This document shows positions 42,444 to 51,063 of a stretch of DNA of 64,000 nucleotides, piece after piece; positions within the stretch are counted from its first letter, which is position 1, and the number at the start of each line of letters is the position of its first letter. Origin of the DNA: CAYTLW01 sp964438735 (GTDB lineage Bacteria; Myxococcota_A; UBA9042); the NCBI GenBank assembly GCA_964438735.1, contig CAYTLW010000002.1:62001-126000 (forward strand). Reading direction: 5' to 3'. The notes beneath the pieces were generated by a model that saw only the letters and a program-made list of their open reading frames with translations, had not been told where the DNA came from and did no database searches. A program made the position numbers and the translations under genes.

Positions 42444-44333
42444 TCAACGATTCCTGAAGTTGAAGGGGTAGATGACCTTGGTCGAGCCACCACCCTTGGC
42501 GCGCGGGAAGCGCCAGATCTTGATGTTGCGCAGGATGCAGGACTCCACCGCCGGGCTGTTGAGACCGGAGTCGGCGATCTTGGCGCCGGCGACCTTGCCG
42601 TTGGGCTGGATCAGGAACATCACCTTGACCTTGCCCTGCAGTCCCGGATTGGCCTGCAATCCCTTCTGGTAGCAGGCCTTGATGGCGCCCATCTTGGTGG
42701 CGATGTAGCGCTTGATGACCTTCTTGGGCAGCTCGCCCTGCGCCTTGCTGCCGCGGCCACCGCCTACGCGCACCAGGCGCTGCTTCTTCTTCTTGATGGC
42801 GATGTCGACGGCCTTGATGTTCTTGTCTTTGCCCAGGCCGTCGATCTTGGCCTTCTGGGTGGCCGCCTTGCCGCCGACGGCGTCACCGCCCCCGGCGGGC
42901 GCGGCGAGGGCCCGACCGGCGGTGAGTCCCTCCGGGTCGGCGAGCACATCCCCACCGCCAGCCCCATTGGGGTTGACCGCGGAGTCTCCAGCATCACCAT
43001 CCACTTCAGCGAACAGTCTCGTGCCAACCTGGCTGTCGAGCGCCGCGAGGGCCGAGTCGATGGCCTTGGTCTCCTTGGCGGCCTCGTCGACCAGCGCCTT
43101 GATCCGTTCGTCCTTCTTCTCTTCGTCGAGGTTCTTGAGTTCCTTTTCGAGTTCAGTCTCCTTCTTCTGGATCTGCTTCTCCTCGATCTTCTCCTTCTCC
43201 TTGGGCGTCAGCGGCGGCGGCTCGTCCTTCTTCTCTTCTTCCTTCTCTTCGAGCTCTTCGGGCGGCTTTTCCTCTTCCTTGACCTCGATGAACTCGAGCA
43301 CGGCCAGGCGGCGGTCCAGCTTCTCCTTGTAGGACAGCCGCGCTCGGCCGCGCAGGTCGGCAAAGCTGTGGGCGACCGTCAGCGGACCGACGGTCAAGGC
43401 GGCCGAGAAGAGCAGGCAGAGCAGGAACGGGACCATGTCCCGGCTCCACAACATGAATTTGCGCGGTGGCGGCACGGGCACGCGGCTGACGATGAAGGTG
43501 AAGTCGCCGAAGACCAGCACGGCACGCGTGCCTGCGGTCAATGGCACCACCGGCCCCTTCAGCGCCGACACATTGCCCTGACGAACCTCGCTCAGGTCGT
43601 GCACATCGCCGTCCACGATCAAGTGTCCGGCGGCCTTCTCGTTGTCGATGCGCAGGCCAAATCGGGAAGCACCATGAGGCTCGATCAGGATCTTGTCGGG
43701 TCCGCCGACCACATCCTCGGGCATGGTGAACGTGCCGTTTGGACCCACGGATACACGCACAGGCTTGGGGAAGAAGCGCGCCGTGAGCATGTCTCCGCGC
43801 CACAGGATGGCCACGTCGACGCCCAGCGGGCCTTTTTCTTCATCCTTCTTCTTGTCCGCTGCCGGTGGTGGCTTTCGCGGTGGCGGCGCCGAGAAGGGCG
43901 CCGGTTGGGCCTCTGCCTGCGCGGTGGGCCTGCGCTGCGGCGCGAGCGTTACCTGGTCGAAGAGCAGGTCGTCGAGTTCGGCTTCTTTTGCGGCCGCCTC
44001 TTTGCGCGCCTTTTCGGCCTCATCCGCCTTGTCGCCGGTCTTGGGCGTCGCCTTCGACGCCGGCTTGAGCGTCGGTGCGTCGTCCTGCACATCGTCCGCT
44101 GCGGCCTCGACCTGTTCGGCGGTCATGACCACCGTAGCGTCGTCGGCGGCAGCGGGCGTCTCGGTGATCACCACCGTGGCGTCTTCGGATTTGGCCTTGG
44201 CCTCCTCTTCAGACTTGGCGGCCTCGTCGTTCTTGGACGCGTCGTCGCCACCGGTTTTGGCGGCCGGCTTGACCTTGGCGTCTGAACCCTTGGATCGGGA
44301 CCCCGAACCGGAGCCGCGGCGTTTGCGTGCCAT
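42444..44333 (-). CDS. AgmX/PglI C-terminal-domain protein (TonB-like)
   Basis: A 629-aa protein. The N-terminal 150 residues are charged and low-complexity; residues about 165-275 form an FHA-like beta domain (FPKPVRVSVGPNGTFTMPED, LIVDGDVHDLSEV, VLVFGDFTFIV); a membrane helix follows (FLLCLLFSAALTVGPLTVA); a Lys/Glu-rich linker at about 330-430 is probably a coiled coil. The C-terminus, about 540-629, is an AgmX/PglI domain: YIATKMGAIKACYQKGLQ, GKVKVMFLIQPNGKV, ILRNIKIWRFPRAKGG. In Myxococcus such proteins are parts of gliding motility or TonB-like energy transfer systems; here that is inference. Confidence 0.78.
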   Translation of the reverse strand: MARKRRGSGSGSRSKGSDAKVKPAAKTGGDDASKNDEAAKSEEEAKAKSEDATVVITETPAAADDATVVMTAEQVEAAADDVQDDAPTLKPASKATPKTGDKADEAEKARKEAAAKEAELDDLLFDQVTLAPQRRPTAQAEAQPAPFSAPPPRKPPPAADKKKDEEKGPLGVDVAILWRGDMLTARFFPKPVRVSVGPNGTFTMPEDVVGGPDKILIEPHGASRFGLRIDNEKAAGHLIVDGDVHDLSEVRQGNVSALKGPVVPLTAGTRAVLVFGDFTFIVSRVPVPPPRKFMLWSRDMVPFLLCLLFSAALTVGPLTVAHSFADLRGRARLSYKEKLDRRLAVLEFIEVKEEEKPPEELEEKEEEKKDEPPPLTPKEKEKIEEKQIQKKETELEKELKNLDEEKKDERIKALVDEAAKETKAIDSALAALDSQVGTRLFAEVDGDAGDSAVNPNGAGGGDVLADPEGLTAGRALAAPAGGGDAVGGKAATQKAKIDGLGKDKNIKAVDIAIKKKKQRLVRVGGGRGSKAQGELPKKVIKRYIATKMGAIKACYQKGLQANPGLQGKVKVMFLIQPNGKVAGAKIADSGLNSPAVESCILRNIKIWRFPRAKGGGSTKVIYPFNFRNR

Positions 44334-44337
44334 GGGC

Positions 44338-44604
44338 CTACAGATTCCGCGCGGAGCGGATGATTTCGGCGAAGAAGTCCATGCGGATTCGAATCAGGCT
44401 CGAGCGCTTCTTCTTGTTCAGCGTCTCGACCACACTCGATTCGGGTCGCAGGTAGCTGGTCTCCACCACGTCGTCTTCGAAGCTCAGTGTGCGGGTTCGC
44501 TTGGCCCGCCTTCTGGGCTTGGCGTCCAGGGCCATCGGCGCGGAGATCACGGCCACCGCGACCAGTGCTCCCAGCAGGGTCAACATGATCTTGCGTAGCT
44601 GCAT
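44338..44604 (-). CDS. small exported protein, AgmX-operon leader gene
   Basis: An 88-aa protein with a signal peptide (MQLRKIMLTLLGALVAVAV) followed by a basic segment and RPESSVVETLNKKKRSSLIR...FFAEIIRSARNL. The ATG at 44604 is favoured by GGAG just upstream and a promoter candidate ending at 44632; the longer frame from 44691 would run back through the promoter. It is 4 bp upstream of the AgmX-domain gene. The conserved-looking C-terminal segment is found in similar small proteins adjacent to AgmX-type genes, by my recollection; no function known. Confidence 0.6.
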   Translation of the reverse strand: MQLRKIMLTLLGALVAVAVISAPMALDAKPRRRAKRTRTLSFEDDVVETSYLRPESSVVETLNKKKRSSLIRIRMDFFAEIIRSARNL

Positions 44605-44631
44605 GGCGATCTCCAGACCTGTTGGTCGGCG

Positions 44632-44661
44632 AGTATAGTGCGAGGGTTGCCGCCTGTGCAA
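44632..44661 (-). promoter_or_regulatory. promoter of the AgmX operon
   Basis: Minus strand TTGCAC (44661-44656), 18-bp spacer, TATACT (44637-44632). This is the closest match to a vegetative promoter in the window. It gives a leader of about 20 bases with GGAG in front of the ATG at 44604. Confidence 0.55.
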
Positions 44662-44707
44662 TGGCGTCGACCTTCCCTTCCATGGACGCACTTATTGGCA
44701 GAAAGAT

Positions 44708-46162
44708 CTACTTCACGGTCACCGCTCTCTCCACCGCCTGCAAGGCGCTCAACAGGCTGCCGGACAACTCTTCGATGGGATCGCCGGCCAGCATACTTCG
44801 CAGATCGAGCAGCAGGACATCGCCGCGCGTTCGACCGATCACCGGGGGCTGGCCTGCCCGCAAGCGACGCTCCAAACCCTCGGCGCTGATCGCGCCATGA
44901 CCGATGGCCAGGCAGCGCGATGGGACCGTCGCCAAGGGTTGTGAGCCGCCGCCCATCTTGGCCTCGCCCGGCACCGCGTCGATCTGCCAGCGATCGCTCA
45001 GCCCGGTGCGCAGGCTCTGCGCCAGGGTCCGTGCCGTGCCCAGCAGGTGATCGTCGTCGTGGGCCATGGATTGCCAGATGGGCAACTCCGCGCTCGCGCG
45101 CTCGAGCAGGTGGCTGCGTAGGACCACCTCCAGCGCGGCCAGCACCATGGCGTCGACGCGCACCGCCCTGGCCATGGCGCAACCGGCCAGGCGTCGAATC
45201 CAGCGCTGCTGGCCGACGATCAGGCCCGCCTGCGGCCCGCCCACCAGCTTGTCGCCGCTGAATGTGGCGATGTCCGCGCCCGCCGACAGCACTTCGGCCA
45301 CCGTCGGCTCATCCGCCAGCCCGAGTGGTGCGAGTGATTGCAAGGCCCCGCTGCCCAGGTCGACGATCAACGGCATGTCGTATTCGTGGGCGAGCTCGGC
45401 CAGTTCGGCCAGGCTCGGCTGGGCGGTGAAACCTCGGATCTCGAAGTTGGACCGATGCACCTGAAGCAACGCCGCCGCCGGTGTGCCCGCCTCGGCCAGG
45501 TCCTCGATGGCGCGCCGATAGTCGGCCAGGTGGGTGCGATTGGTCGTGCCGACCTCGTGCAGGCTGGCACCCGCGGCGCGCATCACGTCCGGCACTCGGA
45601 AGCTGCCGCCGATCTCCACCAGCTCGCCGCGCGAGACGATCACCGGCCGATGCAGCGCCAGCGCATGCAGGGCCAGCATCACCGCCGCCGCTCCGTTGTT
45701 GACGACCAGTCCGTCCTCGGCCTGGCAGGACCAGCGCAGCAGCGGGCGAAGCAGCGACTGACGCGAGCCTCGTTGTCCGGTCGCCAGTGAGATCTCCAGG
45801 TTGCAGTAACCGCCGCTGGTGGCCGCCACCGCCGCGAGCGCTGCGGCCGACAAGGGGGCCCGGCCGGCGTTGGTGTGAATCAGCACGCCGGTGCCGTTGA
45901 TCAAGGGGCGCAGGATGGGGCCGCGCAGGATCGCCAGTCGCTCCCTGATCGCGGCTTGCAGCAGCCCGTCAAGGCCCTGCGGATCGCTGACCTCTCCCTC
46001 GACGATGGCAGTCCTGGCCTGCTGCACCACCTCGCGACAGAGTTGGCTCCAGAGCCCATCGGGCAGCCCCGTCGCGGCCTCCGAATGCCGCTTCTTGAGC
46101 GCGTCGATCGCTGGCAGTCGCCGCATCAGGCGGCCGAGCGCGTGTCCCTGTGGTGAAGCCAT
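44708..46162 (-). CDS. selA: L-seryl-tRNA(Sec) selenium transferase
   Basis: PLP enzyme converting seryl-tRNA(Sec) to selenocysteyl-tRNA(Sec) with selenophosphate. The 484-aa protein has LINGTGVLIHTNAGRAPLS, YCNLEISLATGQRGSR, VNNGAAAVMLALHALA, EIGGSFRVPDVM, EVGTTNRTHLADY, and the PLP Lys305 in FSGDKLVGGPQAG. The start ATG at 46162 gives the family N-terminus; the frame is open far upstream into the divergent ABC gene, which is a shadow. No selB, selC or selD is in the window. The gene implies a selenoproteome in this organism. Confidence 0.94.
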   Translation of the reverse strand: MASPQGHALGRLMRRLPAIDALKKRHSEAATGLPDGLWSQLCREVVQQARTAIVEGEVSDPQGLDGLLQAAIRERLAILRGPILRPLINGTGVLIHTNAGRAPLSAAALAAVAATSGGYCNLEISLATGQRGSRQSLLRPLLRWSCQAEDGLVVNNGAAAVMLALHALALHRPVIVSRGELVEIGGSFRVPDVMRAAGASLHEVGTTNRTHLADYRRAIEDLAEAGTPAAALLQVHRSNFEIRGFTAQPSLAELAELAHEYDMPLIVDLGSGALQSLAPLGLADEPTVAEVLSAGADIATFSGDKLVGGPQAGLIVGQQRWIRRLAGCAMARAVRVDAMVLAALEVVLRSHLLERASAELPIWQSMAHDDDHLLGTARTLAQSLRTGLSDRWQIDAVPGEAKMGGGSQPLATVPSRCLAIGHGAISAEGLERRLRAGQPPVIGRTRGDVLLLDLRSMLAGDPIEELSGSLLSALQAVERAVTVK

Positions 46163-46237
46163 GGCACACTCCAACAGCGCAGCGCCGGCTGCGCGCGCCC
46201 GAGTCTGACACGAGCGGCCCGCCGCCCAAAGGATCCC

Positions 46238-48022
46238 ATGCCAACGCCGCCGGCCCGCGTCCTGCTGCCTGCGTTCTTCGCCCGCTATGCTCGCCGTTAC
46301 CTGCGCGTCTATGCCCTGGGCCTGCTCATGCTGCTGGCCACAAATGGGCTGACAGTGGCCATTCCGCGGATGATCAAGGAGGTCTTCGACGAACTGGCCG
46401 GCGGTCGGGATATGAGCACGGTGCACGCCTTCGCGCTGCTGATCTCCTGTGCCGCCGTGACCGTGATCGTCGTGCGCACCTTGTCGCGGGTGCTCTTCTT
46501 CAACCCGGGTCGGACGATCGAGTTCCGCCTGCGAAACGACATGCTCGGCCAACTGCTGGCCATGAGCGGCACCTGGTATCGCGGCCAGGGGACGGGCGAC
46601 CTGGTCAGCCGGGCCGCCAACGACGCCACCTACGTGCGGGCCCTGGTCGGATTCTCCCTGCTCATGCTGCTCAATCTGGTGATGGCCACCTCGTTCACGC
46701 TCTGGCAGATGCTGGAGATCAACGCCCTGTTGACCCTGTATTGCGTGTTGCCCCTGGCGGTCTCGGTCTGGCTGCTGCGATTCGGCATCCGGCGCCTCTT
46801 CGACGCCATGCGCGCCGGCCAGCGGGAGCTCGGTCAGCTCAGCGAACACATATTGGAGACCCTGGGTGGGGTGGCCGTGATCCAGGGTGCTGTCGCTGAA
46901 TCCTCGTTCCAGCGTCGTTTTGACGTGCACAACGATCGCTACACCGCGATCAACCTCCAGGTCACCGCCTTGCGCTGCTTCCTGCTGCCCCTGGCGGCCA
47001 TGGTCGGCAACGTCTGCATCTTCATCCTGCTCTTCGTCGGCGGACGCCTCGCGGTCCAGGGCGAGATGAGCATCGGCGACCTGGCGGCGTACGCCTCCTA
47101 CGTGACTATGCTGGCTGGCGCGTTGACCGCGGCCGGATGGCTGCTCAACGGGCTGCAGCGCGGCTATGTGGGACTGCAGCGCTGCTGGGACGTGGTGCAG
47201 CTGGCCGGCGATCGCCCGACGGGGCGCGCGCGGCTGCCGTCCACAGGCGAGGGATTGCGCCTGCAGGTTCAGGGTCTGACCTACAGCTATCCCGACGCCG
47301 CTGCCGGCGATTCGCCCGCCCTGGCCCACATCCACATCGACGTGCCCGCCGGTGGCGTGTTGGGCATCTACGGCCCGGTGGGTTCGGGCAAGACGACTTT
47401 GATCGACCTGCTGACCGGACTCCTGCCGCCGCCCGAAGGCGCCGTGCTCTTGGACGGACTGGACGTGCGCGACCTGGCGCCGGATTCCCTCTGGGAGGCG
47501 GTCGCGGTGGCACCCCAGCAGGCCTTTCTCTTCTCGCGCTCGCTGCGCGACAACGTGGCTTTTGTCGATCGCAAGGCCGACATCGACGACAAGCGTGTCT
47601 GGGCAGCGTTGGACAAGGCCCTGCTTGGCGACGAGGTGCGGCGTCTGCCCGATCGCCTGGACACGGTGGTCGGCGAACGCGGCCTGACGCTCTCGGGCGG
47701 TCAGCGGCAGCGAGCTCAACTGGCCAGGGCCATGTATCGGGGCTATCGGCTGCTGCTGCTCGACGACGTGCTCAGCGCGGTCGACCACGACACCGAGGAG
47801 CGGCTCCTGGACACGATCCGCAGCGAGATCGATCGCGATGGGGGAGGTCACACCGCAGTCATCGTATCGAGCCGGCTCAGCGCTCTGGCGGACGCGGATG
47901 AGATCCTGGTCCTGGACGCCGGGCGCATCGTCGAACGGGGCACCCACGCGGCGCTGATCGCGGCCGAAGGGGCCTACGCCCGGGTCTGGGCGGTCCAGCG
48001 CACCCGACGCGAGGCTGCTTGA
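46238..48022 (+). CDS. ABC exporter half-transporter (MdlA/YheI-like)
   Basis: A 594-aa protein with a six-helix ABC membrane domain (about residues 20-310) and a C-terminal ATPase: Walker A GPVGSGKTTLIDLL, signature LSGGQRQRAQLARA, Walker B LLLLDDVLSAVD. The Walker B Glu position is Asp510 and the switch-His position is Ser545 (VSSRLS), both signs of a degenerate ATP site as found in one half of heterodimeric exporters. A partner with a canonical site is expected but is not in the window. The substrate is unknown. The gene is divergent from selA, 75 bp apart. Confidence 0.88.
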   Translation: MPTPPARVLLPAFFARYARRYLRVYALGLLMLLATNGLTVAIPRMIKEVFDELAGGRDMSTVHAFALLISCAAVTVIVVRTLSRVLFFNPGRTIEFRLRNDMLGQLLAMSGTWYRGQGTGDLVSRAANDATYVRALVGFSLLMLLNLVMATSFTLWQMLEINALLTLYCVLPLAVSVWLLRFGIRRLFDAMRAGQRELGQLSEHILETLGGVAVIQGAVAESSFQRRFDVHNDRYTAINLQVTALRCFLLPLAAMVGNVCIFILLFVGGRLAVQGEMSIGDLAAYASYVTMLAGALTAAGWLLNGLQRGYVGLQRCWDVVQLAGDRPTGRARLPSTGEGLRLQVQGLTYSYPDAAAGDSPALAHIHIDVPAGGVLGIYGPVGSGKTTLIDLLTGLLPPPEGAVLLDGLDVRDLAPDSLWEAVAVAPQQAFLFSRSLRDNVAFVDRKADIDDKRVWAALDKALLGDEVRRLPDRLDTVVGERGLTLSGGQRQRAQLARAMYRGYRLLLLDDVLSAVDHDTEERLLDTIRSEIDRDGGGHTAVIVSSRLSALADADEILVLDAGRIVERGTHAALIAAEGAYARVWAVQRTRREAA

Positions 48023-48041
48023 GATTCAGTAGGAGCGGCGA

Positions 48042-48770
48042 TCAGCGATTGCGGCGGCGGATCTGCACCGAGTAGACATTGCGACCCTTGCGCCGACGGG
48101 CGCGGGTCAGCGTCAACAGGCCCAGGTGCAGTTGGGCGATCTTGCCCGACTCCATGCGGATGGCCACGCGATCGTCGTCGACCACCTTCGTGACCTCGCA
48201 CTCGCCGAGTCGTGGATGCTCCAGGAAGTCGCCGATCCGCAGCTGCGGCATCTCGTTGGGCTCGAGCAGGCGAGATGGCATCGCTTCCATGGCGACGCGA
48301 CCGCTCTTGACCACCTCGGGCACGATCTCGGAGACGTTCACCGACACGTCCAGCCAGCGATCCAGGTCGCTCTCTGGGTCATGGAATCGACGCAGGGTGA
48401 TGTCATCCCAGGTGCGGCAGCGCAGCTCCAGGGAGCCGGAGATGCCCTCCTCGAGCAGTCCGCCGACCACGAGTCCATCATCGCGATGCAGGAGTACACG
48501 TACGGTGATGTCGGTATCGCCCAGGCGCTCGGAGACCAGCCCTTCGAGCACGACGCAGAGGAAACGTCCGGGATGGGCCTCTGGCTCGCCGAAGCCGCCG
48601 TCCGACAGCACGGCGCGGATCAACGGGTCATGCAGGTAGCCGGTGGCCTGGAACCATCCGGAACCGATGCGATATTCACTTGCCAAGCTGTGGAAGGAGG
48701 CGACCACCGGCATGCCGGGATCCAACTCGCCCACGAACCGACGGCCTTCTCGGGTCTCTGTGAAGATCAT
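48042..48770 (-). CDS. PPC (DUF296) domain protein with C-terminal SH3/KOW-like domain
   Basis: A 242-aa soluble protein. Residues about 3-130 resemble the plant-and-prokaryote conserved (PPC/DUF296) domain: TREGRRFVGELDPGMPVVAS, YRIGSGWFQATGYL, and DGLVVGGLLEEGISGSLEL. The HxHxxL motif is absent. Residues about 175-235 form a short beta domain (RIGDFLEHPRLGECEVTKVVDD...AQLHLGLLTL) like KOW or CarD-type SH3 domains. PPC proteins of bacteria are mostly uncharacterised; in plants they are DNA-linked. The ATG at 48770 is chosen because the upstream frame to 48887 has no similarity. Confidence 0.6.
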   Translation of the reverse strand: MIFTETREGRRFVGELDPGMPVVASFHSLASEYRIGSGWFQATGYLHDPLIRAVLSDGGFGEPEAHPGRFLCVVLEGLVSERLGDTDITVRVLLHRDDGLVVGGLLEEGISGSLELRCRTWDDITLRRFHDPESDLDRWLDVSVNVSEIVPEVVKSGRVAMEAMPSRLLEPNEMPQLRIGDFLEHPRLGECEVTKVVDDDRVAIRMESGKIAQLHLGLLTLTRARRRKGRNVYSVQIRRRNR

Positions 48771-48902
48771 GGTGTCTCCACGAGGCCCGGGCTGGAGAAC
48801 CGCCCCGACGTAGGTGCGGTGCGCATGGCCTGACCTTCGTTCCTGGTAGCGGCTGGCCGCGCCCCGATCGGACGATCGAGATGGCAACCCGCGACCGAGT
48901 CC

Positions 48903-48932
48903 ACGCTACTTGGCGGAGAGGTCCACTGTCAA
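48903..48932 (-). promoter_or_regulatory. putative promoter of the PPC-domain gene
   Basis: Minus strand TTGACA (48932-48927), 18-bp spacer, TAGCGT (48908-48903). It implies a leader of about 125 bases. The 243-bp gap between this gene and mnmE holds no other gene that I can support. Confidence 0.4.
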
Positions 48933-49013
48933 TGCCGTGGCGCTGGCCTTGAGGTCCGGCGCCAGCCAGCGGAAACTCAGGTCAGTCGGTCGCGCGGCGA
49001 CGGGAGAAGACGC

Positions 49014-50381
49014 ATGGCGCTGGGGATGGAGGATGACCGGACGATCGTTGCGCCGGCCACCGCCGTGACGGCCGCTGGCGTGGCTGTTGTTCGCCTGTCG
49101 GGGCCCGAGGCGCTGACCATCGCCGCGTCCCTGGCGGGTCTGCCGGCCACCCGACTGGCCCACGCGACCATGCGCCTGCGTTGGTTTCGGGATGCCCATG
49201 GCGTGCGCATCGATCGCGGTTATGTGGTCGTCTTCCAGTCGCCGCGGTCGTTTACCGGGCAGGACGTGGCGGAACTCCAGGTGCACGGTTCGCCGGCGGT
49301 GGTGAGGGCCCTGGTCGACGCCGCGGTGGCCGCCGGGGCGCGCCCGGCGCAACCTGGCGAGTTCAGTCTGCGGGCATTTCGTAACGGTCGCATGGACCTG
49401 GTGCAGGCCGAGGCCCTGGCCGACCTGGTCGGCGCCCGCAGCGCCGCTGGCAGGGAGCTGGCGCTGGCCCAGATGGACGGCCGTCTCAGTGACCTGTTGA
49501 ACGATCTGCGCAGGCCCTTGATCGACGCCCTGGCTGGTATCGAGGCGCGCCTGGACTTCGCCGACCAGGAGGACGTCGGCGAGCTCGATCCCCAGCCGAT
49601 GATCGACGCCTGGCTGGCCCAGGCCGGGCGCATGGACTCCCTGGCGGGCACCGCGCGCGCCGGTCGGATCCGGCTGCAGGGGGTTCGCGTCGCGCTGGCC
49701 GGGCCGCCGAACGCTGGCAAGTCGACCCTCTTCAACGCCCTTGTCGGCGCCGATCGCGCCCTGGTGCATCACGAACCGGGCACCACACGCGACGTCATCG
49801 AGGTGCCCGGACAGCTGGGCGATCTGCAGGTCAACTGGCTCGATACCGCCGGCCTCCGGCAGGGCGTCGGTGCGGTCGAGAGCGCCGGCGTGGAGCGCGC
49901 CCTCGCAGTGTTCGCCACCGCCGACGTGGTGCTCTGGCTCGCCGACGGAGGCCACGCCCGTGCCAGGATCCAGCGGCCGTCAGGCGCCGCCATCGTGCCG
50001 GTTCGCACCAAGGCAGACCTGCCACCCGTTGCCTGGTGGGAGGGGGATGCCGATTTCGGCGGGGCGATCGCCGTATCAGCCGTGACAGGCGAGGGGCTGG
50101 CCGAGCTGAAGGCGGCGGTGCATGCCGCGATTGTGGAACTGGCCGATGGTCAGGTTGGCGGTCAACAGGTGGTGCTGGCGCGCGAACGCCAGGCGGCGGG
50201 CCTGCTGCGGGCCGCCGAAGCAGTGCGACGCGCGGCCCGGGCCCTGGGCGAGCGCCTGCCGAGCGAGTTGGTGGCGGCGGACCTGCGCGACGCTGTAGAC
50301 GCCCTGGCCGAAGTGGTCGGTGAGATCGCCCCCGACGATGTGCTGGCCGCCGTGTTCTCGCGCTTCTGCATCGGCAAGTAG
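49014..50381 (+). CDS. mnmE: tRNA uridine-5-carboxymethylaminomethyl modification GTPase
   Basis: With MnmG, modifies U34 of certain tRNAs. The 455-aa length is normal. The N-terminal tetrahydrofolate-binding domain has TIVAPATAVTAAGVAVVRLSG and SPRSFTGQDVAELQVHGSP. The G domain at about 220-370 has GPPNAGKSTLFNAL (P-loop), GTTRDVIEV and DTAGLR. The C-terminus ends FCIGK, with the conserved Cys. GGGAG sits 7 bp before the ATG; a second in-frame ATG lies four codons later. Confidence 0.96.
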   Translation: MALGMEDDRTIVAPATAVTAAGVAVVRLSGPEALTIAASLAGLPATRLAHATMRLRWFRDAHGVRIDRGYVVVFQSPRSFTGQDVAELQVHGSPAVVRALVDAAVAAGARPAQPGEFSLRAFRNGRMDLVQAEALADLVGARSAAGRELALAQMDGRLSDLLNDLRRPLIDALAGIEARLDFADQEDVGELDPQPMIDAWLAQAGRMDSLAGTARAGRIRLQGVRVALAGPPNAGKSTLFNALVGADRALVHHEPGTTRDVIEVPGQLGDLQVNWLDTAGLRQGVGAVESAGVERALAVFATADVVLWLADGGHARARIQRPSGAAIVPVRTKADLPPVAWWEGDADFGGAIAVSAVTGEGLAELKAAVHAAIVELADGQVGGQQVVLARERQAAGLLRAAEAVRRAARALGERLPSELVAADLRDAVDALAEVVGEIAPDDVLAAVFSRFCIGK

Positions 50382-50415
50382 GCCGCCCCTACCGCCTCGA
50401 TTGGGGGCTGGGTGA

Positions 50416-51063
50416 TCAGCGACGGATGCCGTCGAAGTTGAAGTTCGCCAGCACCGCGTCGGTGTGTACCTCCACGGCCAGGGCCTCGCCAGGCGGCAGT
50501 GAGGCGATCCAACGGTCCAGGCGCTGGTCGGCGTCGGGAGCGGTCAGCACCCGCTCGGCGAAGTCCGCGCTGAGCAGCAAGGGGTGGCCGTGCCGACCGC
50601 CGTGGCGCGGCCGAATCACCGCCCATCCGGTCGAGTCTGCCTGTCGTGCTCGTGCCAGGAGAGCGGCCACCACCTCCGCCCCGGGCATGGGACAGTCCAC
50701 CGGCAACAACAAGACTGCCCGACCGGCCAACCCGGCCGCATCTTCGCTCTCTGCCCGGCTCAGGACGCGCAGTCCGGCCTGCACTGAAGCGAACATGGCA
50801 GCGTCGGCATCCGCCCGCACCGCCAGCAGGCCTGGCAGATCGTCCGCCGGCAGGTTGTCCGCCGGCGCGCCGCCCCCTGGCATGGCGCTGGGATGCAGCA
50901 CGGCCGCCACCCGCTCACAGCCCGCCGCCCGCATCGCCTGCACCTGGTGGCGCCACAACAGCTGGCCGTCGAGGCGCTTGAGAGCCTTTGGACCGCCTGC
51001 ACGCCGGCCATGGCCGCCGGCCAGCAGCAGCCCATCGGGTCGGGTCATCTCGCCGGGGGTCAT
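50416..51063 (-). CDS. molybdenum cofactor nucleotidyltransferase-like protein (MocA/MobA family)
   Basis: A 215-aa NTP-transferase with LLLAGGHGRRAGGPKALKRL (nucleotide loop) and VLLLPVDCPMPG (metal-binding Asp). The family adds CMP or GMP to molybdopterin; next to XdhC and the molybdoenzyme subunits, a MocA-like (CMP) role is likely. It is the last gene of the operon, and its ATG overlaps the XdhC stop by 4 bp. It converges with mnmE, with 34 bp between. Confidence 0.82.
   Translation of the reverse strand: MTPGEMTRPDGLLLAGGHGRRAGGPKALKRLDGQLLWRHQVQAMRAAGCERVAAVLHPSAMPGGGAPADNLPADDLPGLLAVRADADAAMFASVQAGLRVLSRAESEDAAGLAGRAVLLLPVDCPMPGAEVVAALLARARQADSTGWAVIRPRHGGRHGHPLLLSADFAERVLTAPDADQRLDRWIASLPPGEALAVEVHTDAVLANFNFDGIRR

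Noticed and set aside
41289..44285. A 998-codon plus-strand frame
   Set aside because: Antisense to the TPR and AgmX genes, caused by their Lys/Glu/Ala-rich codon use; low-complexity poly-Leu/Phe translation.
44708..47947. A 1079-codon minus-strand frame through selA and the ABC gene
   Set aside because: Only the 44708-46162 part matches SelA; the rest is antisense to the ABC exporter and has no family similarity.
48906..48990. A protein-like minus-strand tail (DLKASATALTVDLSAK) before mnmE
   Set aside because: Less than 110 bp is free between the genes, so no complete gene fits; it may be chance or a remnant, and it overlaps the PPC promoter candidate.
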